Assembly (NCBI GenBank): GCA_965219705.1
Contig: OZ244789.1
Span: 620,001 to 684,000, forward strand
Direction: 5' to 3'
Length of the DNA: 64,000 nt
Origin: JAJECS01 sp965219705
Lineage (GTDB): Bacteria; Chloroflexota; UBA11872
Made by a program: the position numbers and the translations under genes
Shown here: in pieces, positions 24,379-32,126 of the stretch
How positions within the stretch are numbered: the stretch's first letter is position 1
How the letters are laid out: each line of letters begins with the position of its first letter
The notes under the pieces: generated by a model
The model's input: only the letters and a program-made list of their open reading frames with translations
Database searches by the model: none
What the model was told of the DNA's origin: nothing

Positions 24379-25494
24379 CTAACCGCCTCCCCGACGCTCG
24401 CCACCACTGCCGTGTTCGCCGCCGGACTCCCGGCTGCCACCGTGCTCATCGCCAGCCCGATGCTCCCCGCCGGACTCGCTCCCCTCACCGCCGGTACCAA
24501 CCTCGGCATGTGCTGTCCATCCGGTGAACGAGGTCGGTGTCGCAGGAAGGCTGATCGCTACCACCTCGCCCGGAGCCATGTCCGTCGGAGTCGTCGGACC
24601 GAGTTCCGTTCCGTTCGAAAGGTGCACTTCAATCCTGACCCGGTCAAGCACGCCGTTGGTCGTGTTCTCCACAGTGCCCTTGAAGGAGTTGCTTGGCGCG
24701 TCGTACTTCATGATGAGTCGGGCGCCGCTGCGAACTACGTCGAAGGTCTCATCCAGCGCGAGGGCATCGGCACCGCTACCTTCTTCGCCACCAGCTCCGG
24801 CGGATTCACTGCCGCTTTCACCAGAGCCCTGTTCACCGCCGCCTTCAGCACCTTCTCCACCTGTGTGCGCTACAGGGCCAGGGCCACTGCAGTCAAATAC
24901 TTCCATGTGAACGACGTATCCGTCGTAAGAAACGCCGGCAAGTTTCGCTTCACTGGCGACCGTCACGCTTGTCGTTGCTTCCTGCCCAGGATTCAGGTGT
25001 CCCAGCTTCTCGGGACCAAGCTCTCCTACCGTCCTCGCTCCCGACTTAAGGTGAGGTTCGGCCTGTACGTAACATAGTTTCTGCGAAAGCGTGTTGCGCA
25101 CTGTTCCGTGGACGGACTGAGTTGCTGCATCGTATTGCATAGAAACAGCCAGTCCGCCGAGAACACCGTTCCACGGCTGTCCGAGAGGAGTGATTGGGCT
25201 AGACATAGCGGCTTCACCGCTCTCTCCACCGCCGCCTGAACCGGTACTCCCACCTTCCCCGTCAGAGCCGAGTTCACTTCTGCCTTCACTACCTTCAGGT
25301 CTGCCGCCGTGCTCACCTCCAGAGTCGCCGCGGTCTCGCTCGGAGACGCCCTGGTTTTCGGTGGCGCCATTGTCGTCTCGACCGCCTTCGAGCCTGGTGT
25401 CGCCCGTACAGCCGATCAGTATCCCCGCGCCGAGTATGGCCCCAAATACCGCCCCAACCAGGAGCGTCTTTGTTATCGGATTCTTGCAGCTCAT
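24379..25494 (-). CDS. Secreted lipoprotein with two repeated beta domains and Gly/Ser/Glu-rich linkers
   Basis: 371 aa. A type II signal peptide with lipobox LIGC places the lipidated Cys at residue 29. Residues about 30-95 are a Gly/Ser/Glu/Arg-rich linker. Two homologous domains of about 80 residues follow (about 108-200 and 255-335); each has the pattern G-T-V-x-N-T, then a strand pair, then a P-G-E/Q turn and a hydrophobic end, resembling FxLYD-type domains. They are separated and followed by further low-complexity linkers with repeated GGEHG-like units. Function unknown. It lies upstream of, and in the same direction as, the two-component system, so it may be co-regulated. Confidence 0.7.
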   Translation of the reverse strand: MSCKNPITKTLLVGAVFGAILGAGILIGCTGDTRLEGGRDDNGATENQGVSERDRGDSGGEHGGRPEGSEGRSELGSDGEGGSTGSGGGGESGEAAMSSPITPLGQPWNGVLGGLAVSMQYDAATQSVHGTVRNTLSQKLCYVQAEPHLKSGARTVGELGPEKLGHLNPGQEATTSVTVASEAKLAGVSYDGYVVHMEVFDCSGPGPVAHTGGEGAEGGGEQGSGESGSESAGAGGEEGSGADALALDETFDVVRSGARLIMKYDAPSNSFKGTVENTTNGVLDRVRIEVHLSNGTELGPTTPTDMAPGEVVAISLPATPTSFTGWTAHAEVGTGGEGSESGGEHRAGDEHGGSRESGGEHGSGGERRGGG

Positions 25495-25626
25495 CCCTTC
25501 ATCTCTTTCGTGAAGTATCTGTGATGCTGCTCACGATAGCGATGAAATGTCGCAGAAATATGCCGTGAGTCGACCGGACTGGCCAGTGAAGCAAGTCGAC
25601 AGACTCAGACGGAAGAAATAGTCGCC

Positions 25627-25827
25627 ATGGGATCGAGGATGCCCGATGCCGGACCCGCATCACCGGGACCCGTGATTTGGATGCCGTCCTACAAGAGGTC
25701 GTCCACGGCGCTCGCTCGGTATGGCGCGGTCGCGGTGTTCGACAACTCAGGGCGCATACAGGACTTCGGCACCTTCGGCGTCACACCTGAAGAGCCCCAA
25801 CCGCTTGGGCGCACTCCGGGGGCTTGA
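25627..25827 (+). pseudogene. GAF-domain fragment
   Basis: A 66-aa frame whose core, ALARYGAVAVFDNSGRIQDF and TFGVTPEEPQPLG, matches the start of GAF sensor domains in two-component kinases. It stops abruptly in the domain with nothing downstream. Probably a relic. The remaining bases of 25495-25912 hold no gene that I recognise. Confidence 0.45.
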
Positions 25828-25912
25828 CAACTTTCGGACAGCCCGAACGCGCGGGGGCGCGCCGCTCGTCACGAAGCCAGCTGGACCCCGCTGACGTGGT
25901 TGATGCGGCGGG

Positions 25913-26335
25913 CTAGCTTGGCGGCTGCTCGCAGTTGATCATCCAGTCGATGCCGAACTTGTCGGTGCAGGATCCGAAGTAGTCGCCCCAGAACATGTCC
26001 TGAAGCGGCATCGTCACGGTGCCGCCCTCCGCGAGTTTCGCGAATATGTTGTCAGTCTCCTCCCGGCCGTGCGCGGCGTAGGAGATTGAAATGTTGCCGT
26101 CCTCTTTCACCGGTGAACCGAAGGTGCTTGGGACGTCGCTGCCCATCAGCACGCTCGTTCCGACCGGGAGCGAGACGTGCATGACGTTGTTCTTTTCGTC
26201 ATCGGGAACACCCATGTCCGCGGGACCGTCGCCAAACGTCTGCAGGATGTCGAACTCACCCCCAAAGACCGATCGGTAGAACTGGAACGCCTCGCGACAG
26301 TTCCCGTTGAAGTGGAGATAGATGCTGAGGGTCAT
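25913..26335 (-). CDS. PhnB-like VOC-family protein
   Basis: A 140-aa protein of the PhnB/3-demethylubiquinone-methyltransferase-like branch of the glyoxalase/VOC fold. YLHFNGNCREAFQFYRSVFG near the N-terminus and MFWGDYFGSCTDKFGIDWMI near the C-terminus are characteristic. Usually a dimeric, often metal-free protein of unknown activity. Same direction as the PP2C gene upstream, 42 bases away. Confidence 0.88.
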   Translation of the reverse strand: MTLSIYLHFNGNCREAFQFYRSVFGGEFDILQTFGDGPADMGVPDDEKNNVMHVSLPVGTSVLMGSDVPSTFGSPVKEDGNISISYAAHGREETDNIFAKLAEGGTVTMPLQDMFWGDYFGSCTDKFGIDWMINCEQPPS

Positions 26336-26377
26336 GTGGGCCTCCCTTACGCTCGCGCTCTGCCGACCGCCCCGCGG

Positions 26378-27568
26378 TTACGAGCCATCCTGGGGGCGAC
26401 GGAGCACCAAACAGGTGATGTCGTCGGATTGCGGCGTGTCGCCGACGAAATCCCGCACGGCCTCAAACAGTGCATGCGTGGCTTGCTCGGAGTCCGTGGG
26501 CGGATTCGCCTCGAAGACTTCCTGGATGCGATCGACCCCGAACTGCTCGTCGTTGCCGTTCATGGCTTCGGTGACGCCGTCGGTATAGAGCACGATGGTG
26601 TCGCCGGGTTCGAGTTGCACGGTATGACTTGGGAACTTGATGCCCGGCGCGACGCCAAGCGCAACGCCGCCGGTGAGCGCGAGGAGCTCCGCTCCCCCGC
26701 CGGCTCGAACCAGTACCGGAGCGTCGTGTCCACCGTTTGAATAGGTCAGCATGCCGCTCACTGGATCGTAGATCGAGTACAGCACGGTGACAAACATCAT
26801 GGTTTCGTTTTCTTCATACAGCAGTTCATTGACTTCGCGCAGGGCCTCGCCGGGATCGGCGAGGCCAATCGCGGCGCCCTTGAGCAGCGTGCGGCTCGAC
26901 ATCATGAAGAGGGCGGCCGGCACGCCCTTGTCGGAAACATCCGCGATAGCCAGGCCAACCTTGCGACCCTCCAGGCGAATCACGTCGTAAAAATCGCCGC
27001 CAACGTTGCGCGCAGGCTCCATGTGGGCAAAGACTTGAAATTCGGAACTCTTGGGAAATGTCTTCGGCAGAATCGACTGCTGCGTGCTGCTCGCGACTTC
27101 AAGCTCGTTTTGCAGAGCGACCAGCGCGTCGCGCGACGACAGCGCCGCCCGCCACTCCTCGAGATGGGCCAACGCCCGCTCCATGGTTACCTGCAGGTCC
27201 TCGAAGTCGAGCGGCTTGGTGACGAAATCAAACGCGCCGCGATTCATCGCCGTACGGATGTTCTTCATATCGCCGTACGCCGACACGACGATGCACCGAA
27301 CGTCAATATCGGAGACATTCGGTATCTGATCGAGCAGCGTGAGCCCGTCCATCCGCGGCATATTGATGTCCGTGATAACCATATCGATATCCGGATTTTC
27401 GTTTAGTTTCTCAAGAGCCTCGACGCCGTCCTGAGCGAAGTCGAAGCTGTGTGTGCCCCTTCGAATCCTGCGCCGCATGCGCTGCATGATCAGCGGTTCG
27501 AGATCCGGCTCATCGTCAACCACGAGAATCCGGTAGGGTCGCTTCATTGCACTCGTGTCGCGCGTCAT
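26378..27568 (-). CDS. Response regulator with SpoIIE/PP2C phosphatase output
   Basis: 396 aa (an alternative start MKRPYRIL at 27547 fits the receiver better). Receiver about residues 12-140: DDE at 18-20, phospho-acceptor Asp67 in MVITDINMP, Lys in VTKPLDF. A helical linker follows, then a PP2C-type Ser phosphatase (about 185-390): GGDFYDV, IADVSDKGVPAALFM, SNGGHDAP, YTDGVTEA and DDITCLV. Metal-binding Asp residues are kept. Such proteins act in partner-switching pathways on STAS anti-anti-sigma factors; none is encoded nearby. Follows its paralogous receiver gene after nine bases. Confidence 0.93.
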   Translation of the reverse strand: MTRDTSAMKRPYRILVVDDEPDLEPLIMQRMRRRIRRGTHSFDFAQDGVEALEKLNENPDIDMVITDINMPRMDGLTLLDQIPNVSDIDVRCIVVSAYGDMKNIRTAMNRGAFDFVTKPLDFEDLQVTMERALAHLEEWRAALSSRDALVALQNELEVASSTQQSILPKTFPKSSEFQVFAHMEPARNVGGDFYDVIRLEGRKVGLAIADVSDKGVPAALFMMSSRTLLKGAAIGLADPGEALREVNELLYEENETMMFVTVLYSIYDPVSGMLTYSNGGHDAPVLVRAGGGAELLALTGGVALGVAPGIKFPSHTVQLEPGDTIVLYTDGVTEAMNGNDEQFGVDRIQEVFEANPPTDSEQATHALFEAVRDFVGDTPQSDDITCLVLRRPQDGS

Positions 27569-27577
27569 GTCAACATC

Positions 27578-28060
27578 TCAGTTCACCGCTTCAGGACCGG
27601 GACTGACCGAATCATCGGTCCCACTTCGCGAGGTGACCTGCACGTCGCGCGACGATAGGGCCGCCCGCCAGGCGTCGAGGTGGTGCCGTGTCCGCTCAAT
27701 AGTCTCCTGTAGGTCGTCAAAATCAATCGGCTTGGTGATGAAGTCGAACGCGCCTCTTCGCATCGCCGTGCGGATGTTCTTCATATCACCGTATGCGGAT
27801 AGGATGACAGCCCGGACCGATGGATCGACTTTCGGTATCTGCTCAAGCAACGTCAGACCGTCCATGTGCGGCATGTTGATATCCGAGATGACGATATCGA
27901 TGTCCTGGTCTTCCTGCAGCATGTCAAGAGCGTCGACGCCGTTGTGCGCGAAGACAAAGCTATAGTCGCCTGATTGGATTTTATGCCGCATACGCTGCAA
28001 CACGAGCGGCTCCAGATCAGGCTCGTCGTCAACCATGAGGATTTTGTACGGTTGTCTCAT
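27578..28060 (-). CDS. Stand-alone receiver-domain protein, paralog of the next gene
   Basis: 160 aa. The sequence from KILMVDDEPDLEPLVLQRM to AWRAALSSRD closely copies the receiver and linker of the PP2C protein encoded directly downstream, but ends in a short unrelated tail. It looks like a tandem duplication in which this copy lost the output domain. The phospho-acceptor Asp in IVISDINMP and the Lys in ITKPIDF are intact, so it could compete for, or pass on, phosphate in the same pathway. Confidence 0.88.
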   Translation of the reverse strand: MRQPYKILMVDDEPDLEPLVLQRMRHKIQSGDYSFVFAHNGVDALDMLQEDQDIDIVISDINMPHMDGLTLLEQIPKVDPSVRAVILSAYGDMKNIRTAMRRGAFDFITKPIDFDDLQETIERTRHHLDAWRAALSSRDVQVTSRSGTDDSVSPGPEAVN

Positions 28061-28347
28061 CTCCGCCCCTCCTGCTTCGCCTATCTCACCGACCGTGGAT
28101 TTGACAGCCTAGCCAGGGTCAGGAGCAGGCGAGCCCACGAGTGTCGTCACTGTAGCGGATTCCGCTGGTGCGCCAGCTGATCTCTTTGCGCTCTGCGACT
28201 TATTCGATAACGAAGCAATATAGCCCCTTGTGGCCGTGCGCAGGCACGCCGTTTGGACAAGCGCGGCGAAAAGCTGCGAACCTGTGTCAATTATGGCTTA
28301 GAGGCCGCTGGCCGGTGCCTCGCTGGACCCGAATCAAGAGGGACCTC

Positions 28348-30399
28348 ATGAAAAACAGGTTCATGGCACTGCTCGTCGCCGGGCTGCTCGTCGCGCTTGC
28401 CACGCCGGCGGCGGCGTCAGGCGACTGCGAGTTTGTCCTGGGGTTCGCCACGCTCAAGACCCTGATCGACGCCGGCGAGGGACCCGACACGGTCGGCGCC
28501 TGCTTGGAGAACGAGCAATTCCACCCAATCGAGCAGGAGGCGCGCCAGCAGACCACCGGCGGCCTGATGGTGTGGCGCAAGGTCGACAACTGGACCGGCT
28601 TCACCGACGGGCAGCGCACCTGGATCCACGGGCCTGAGGGGCTGCAATCCCGGCTCAACACCGAGCTGCTGGACTGGGAACGCATCGCTCAGCTGCGCCG
28701 AAACGCCGAGACGTTTGAATACACCATCGGCCAGCCGGGCGGATCGCTGGCGGTCGCGACCATATCCGAGCCGCTCACCTTCAACCTTGCCCTCGCCAAC
28801 GACGCCTCCTCGTCGGGCATCTTGAGCTACCTCTTCGATGGACTGACCGAGGTTTCCTGGCTGACAAACGAGGTGGAGCCGTCGCTGGCGGAGTCTTGGG
28901 AACATTCGGCTGACGGCCTGACCTGGACCTTCCATCTCCGCCAAGACGTCACCTGGCACGACGGGCAGGGCTTCACCGCCCACGACGTCGACTTCACCTT
29001 CAACCGCATCATCTACAACGACGACATCGCGGCCAGCAGCCGTCCGTCCTTCCACTTCCGCGTCTTCGACGAGGAGACCGGCACCTGGCAAGAGTCGCCG
29101 ATGACGGTCACGGCGCTGGACGACTACACGGTGCAATGCGTGCTGCCCGTGCCGTTTGCCCCGTTCCTGCGCTCCATGGGCACCGCGATCTACCCCAAGC
29201 ACATCCTCGAGCAGCACGTGGACGACGGCACCTTCGCCTCGGTGTGGGATATCGACACCGACCCGGCCGAGATCATCGGCACGGGGCCCTTCACCATCGA
29301 AAGCTACGTCCCCGGCAAGGAACTGATCCTGCGGCGCAACCCGAGCTACTGGCTCCAGGACGCCGCCGGGAACAGCCTGCCGTATCTGGAGACGATCGCG
29401 TACACGCTCGTCGAGGACCTTGAGGCTGAGCTAGCCAGATTCCAGGCGGGGGAATCTGACGTGCACGGAGTGTTGGGCGAGGAGTTCGCCGACCTGGAAC
29501 CGCTGCAGGACGAAGGCAACTTCACCATCCACAAGCGCGGTCCGGCATTCGGAACCACGTTTCTGGGATTCAATATGAACCCTGGGACCAACCCCGAGAC
29601 CGGCGACCCGTATCTGGCGCCGGAGAAGCTCAGTTGGTTCCAAAACGTCCAATTCCGCCGCGCCGTCGCCCACAGCATCGACAAGGAAACGATCATCAAG
29701 GACGTGCTGCACGGACTCGGCTACCCGCAGTGGTCCTCCATCAGCCCGGCCACGGGGGACTTCCACAATCCCGATGTCCGCCGCTTCCCCTACGACCTCG
29801 ACGAGGCCAACCGGATCCTCGATGACCTTGGTTGGGTTGACACCGACGGAGACGGCATCCGGGAGGACGACGCCGGCAACCCGATTTCGTTCACGCTGGT
29901 GACCAACACGGGCAACACCGTGCGCGGAGCCGCCGGCGAGATCATCCATCAGGGTCTGACCGACATCGGCATCCAGGCGGACAATCAGCTGATCGAGTTT
30001 GGGGACCTCGTCACCCAGCTCGTCAGCACCTATGACTGGGAGGCCATGATCATCGGCTTCACCGGCGGATCGGACCCCTACGGCGGCATCGGTTTCTGGC
30101 ACAGCAGCGAGGCTCTGCACCTGTGGCATCCGAACCAGCCCGAGCCGGCGACGGAATGGGAAGCCGAGATCGATGAGCTGTACATCAAGGCCAGCCAGGA
30201 ACTCGATCACGAGAAACGCGTGGCCTACTACCACCGCGCCCAGGAGATCGCCGCCGAGAACGTGCCGGTGATCTACACGACGCTCTCCGAACGGCTGACG
30301 GCCGTGCGCAACGTCTTCGGCAACACGACGCCCACGCTGTATGGGCTGTGGGATATCCGCTATCTCTACCGCACGGACCTAGCGGAAGAGGATCAGTAA
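28348..30399 (+). CDS. Peptide-type ABC solute-binding protein with extra N-terminal domain
   Basis: 683 aa from ATG 28348; the frame is open further upstream but the signal peptide starts here (residues about 1-22, ending PAAAS). Residues about 23-120 form an extra domain (DCEFVLGFATL, VGACLENEQ, TTGGLMVWRK, TDGQRTWIHGPEGLQSR) seen fused to other secreted proteins in Chloroflexota-like genomes. The rest is an SBP_bac_5 (DppA/OppA) fold: EPLTFNLALAND, LRQDVTWHDGQGFTAHDVDF, FRRAVAHSIDKETI, and YYHRAQEIAAENVPVIYT. No permease or ATPase gene is adjacent. Likely substrate: oligopeptides or similar; unproven. Confidence 0.9.
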   Translation: MKNRFMALLVAGLLVALATPAAASGDCEFVLGFATLKTLIDAGEGPDTVGACLENEQFHPIEQEARQQTTGGLMVWRKVDNWTGFTDGQRTWIHGPEGLQSRLNTELLDWERIAQLRRNAETFEYTIGQPGGSLAVATISEPLTFNLALANDASSSGILSYLFDGLTEVSWLTNEVEPSLAESWEHSADGLTWTFHLRQDVTWHDGQGFTAHDVDFTFNRIIYNDDIAASSRPSFHFRVFDEETGTWQESPMTVTALDDYTVQCVLPVPFAPFLRSMGTAIYPKHILEQHVDDGTFASVWDIDTDPAEIIGTGPFTIESYVPGKELILRRNPSYWLQDAAGNSLPYLETIAYTLVEDLEAELARFQAGESDVHGVLGEEFADLEPLQDEGNFTIHKRGPAFGTTFLGFNMNPGTNPETGDPYLAPEKLSWFQNVQFRRAVAHSIDKETIIKDVLHGLGYPQWSSISPATGDFHNPDVRRFPYDLDEANRILDDLGWVDTDGDGIREDDAGNPISFTLVTNTGNTVRGAAGEIIHQGLTDIGIQADNQLIEFGDLVTQLVSTYDWEAMIIGFTGGSDPYGGIGFWHSSEALHLWHPNQPEPATEWEAEIDELYIKASQELDHEKRVAYYHRAQEIAAENVPVIYTTLSERLTAVRNVFGNTTPTLYGLWDIRYLYRTDLAEEDQ

Positions 30400-30765
30400 G
30401 GGCCCGACGCCGGCGTAGGGGCGCCCCTCGTGGGCGCCCGCGGCTCAGCGCCCGTGGCCGGTGGCCCATGCTGCGTGCAGCGTGGGACCCGCCGTGGATG
30501 AATGTCCTAGGGAACCTCTGAACAAGGAGAGGCTGTGGCATGCATGCGCCTCGAACCGTTCGCCCCCGTATCAAGTACGGGGCAGGCTCTGAGCTTGTCG
30601 AAGGGGCTGAAGAACGGATCCGGGCGCGCATTGCGGATCTATTCGGAGCTTGGCCAGGCGGTGTGCCGCCTTTCTCGAGCATGGTTCGGCTCCCTCTCCC
30701 CACCGTGGGAGAGGGTTGGGGTGAGGGGGTCCGCCGCCGCCACTATGGCGTGCTCCCTGCCCGGG
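30400..30765. repeat. Repeat-rich intergenic region
   Basis: It begins with a GC hairpin (GGGCGCCC at 30419-30426 and 30432-30439) that may end the binding-protein transcript. It also has GTATCAAGTACGGGGCAGGCTC at about 30569-30590 with a GAGCTTGTCGAAGGGGCTGA tail, and CCCTCTCCC/GGGAGAGGG (30692-30715) followed by GGTGAGGGGG. These match pieces at 8.9 and 22.0 kb. No gene. Confidence 0.6.
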
Positions 30766-31917
30766 TCAGCCCGCTTTCGGTCGAAAGATCACCAGGCTGG
30801 CGGTATAGCCGTGCACGAAGTTGGCCCCGCCGATGGGTCCGAGCTCGCCGCCGCAAAAGAACCCGCTAACGGGCACCGTGCTGCCGAGCGCTTGCCGGAC
30901 CATTGAGATATCGCCGTCCGGCCGGCCGTACATTCGCGCGCCTCGACCGTTGCAGGTGAACAGCAGCGCCCCGGCCGCTTCCGGCTCGAACGCCTGCGGG
31001 GTGAGGAGCAGCTCCAGATCCTCCTGAGCCGTCGCCGCATCGCGCACGTGAAACTGCACCGTATCGTTCACGCTCACCTGGCCGGTCACGGCCAGCGCGC
31101 CCGAGCCGGCGTCGGCGCCCATGAGGCCGCGGATGAGGAATCCGCCGCGGCCCCACTCGCCTGACTCCGACGAGATCGCGTGGCCCAGCATCACGCCCAC
31201 GCGCATAAGCTCCTGGTCCTTTTCGGCGGCCTCGGAGAAAACCTGGCGCAGCGCATCGAGCGGCCGCTCCCCGTCGAGCTGGGTGATGATGTTCCCCCGC
31301 ACGGCGGTCACGGTGCGCGGGGCGCCCACGGGTCGGCAGCCTTGGGAGACGACGACGCTCACGTCCACCGCGCCGCGCAGCGCCACCGCAACGACGCCGC
31401 GATCGGCGATGGCCTCGTCGTTCGCCAGGCGATTGCCGCCGGGCGTATGCGCCCAACTCGCGATGCCGCCGATCAGCGGCACGCCCGGCGCGAATTCATT
31501 CATGCGCTCCGCCAGCCGCTCCGTCTGCACGGAAAAGGGGTCGACCAGCGCAATCACTGCCGCGGCGCCCCGCAGTTGCGACGCCGCCGCCTCGCCGTCC
31601 TCGAGCAGCGCCGCGAGGTCCGGCAGCGGATCGATCTGAACTCCCGGCATCGAGCCCGCCAGCAGCGCCGTGGCCGACTCGTCCTCGATCTCGCGCCCGG
31701 CGGCCACCACGCTCTCGGCGGTGCAGGCCAGAAAATGCCGCGCCGGCAGCGCCTCGCGGACGGCTTCGAGGATCGGCGTGATCGAGGCGCTGTCCGGCGG
31801 CCGCACGAACGCCACGGCCAAGTCCAGCGCCTCATCCCGCCCCTCGACCTGGTCCCGCAGATCAGCCGCAATGGCGTCCGGCGCATGCTCCAGCGAAGCC
31901 GCCGACCAGAACTTCAT
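30766..31917 (-). CDS. FIST N/C-domain sensor protein
   Basis: A 383-aa soluble protein with FIST_N (about residues 25-220) and FIST_C (about 225-360). Landmarks: HFLACTAESVVAAGRE near 60, PLIGGIASWAHTPGG near 150, a run of Gly/Ala-rich strands, and FTCNGRGARMYG and GFFCGGELGPIGG near the C-terminus. FIST proteins are thought to sense small ligands, possibly amino acids. Stands alone, transcribed toward the repeat region. Confidence 0.9.
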   Translation of the reverse strand: MKFWSAASLEHAPDAIAADLRDQVEGRDEALDLAVAFVRPPDSASITPILEAVREALPARHFLACTAESVVAAGREIEDESATALLAGSMPGVQIDPLPDLAALLEDGEAAASQLRGAAAVIALVDPFSVQTERLAERMNEFAPGVPLIGGIASWAHTPGGNRLANDEAIADRGVVAVALRGAVDVSVVVSQGCRPVGAPRTVTAVRGNIITQLDGERPLDALRQVFSEAAEKDQELMRVGVMLGHAISSESGEWGRGGFLIRGLMGADAGSGALAVTGQVSVNDTVQFHVRDAATAQEDLELLLTPQAFEPEAAGALLFTCNGRGARMYGRPDGDISMVRQALGSTVPVSGFFCGGELGPIGGANFVHGYTASLVIFRPKAG

Positions 31918-32032
31918 CGGGCGGTCGTCGTTAGCGCGGCGTCACTCCTCATGCCGTGAATCTACACCGTCAGCGCGGATCGGTTCACGCGGGACTCCGG
32001 CCCAATCCGCGCCTGACCGGCACACCCGGCAG

Positions 32033-32053
32033 GGGCAACCCTCGTGGTTGCCC
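32033..32053. repeat. GGGCAACC/GGTTGCCC hairpin repeat
   Basis: A perfect 8-bp stem with a 5-nt loop, located about 75 bases before the methyltransferase ATG. Same family as 37180-37200 and, with changes, 5681-5703. Confidence 0.65.
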
Positions 32054-32126
32054 GATCCAACATCCCCCGTACACGCGCGGGCGTACCATTCTCTCCGGGA
32101 CTACGGACCAAGAGAAGCGCCAGGAC

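Noticed and set aside
25190..25513. Pro/Ser-rich plus-strand frame
   Set aside because: It is the antisense of the Gly/Ser/Glu-rich lipoprotein; its composition is a by-product of those codons.
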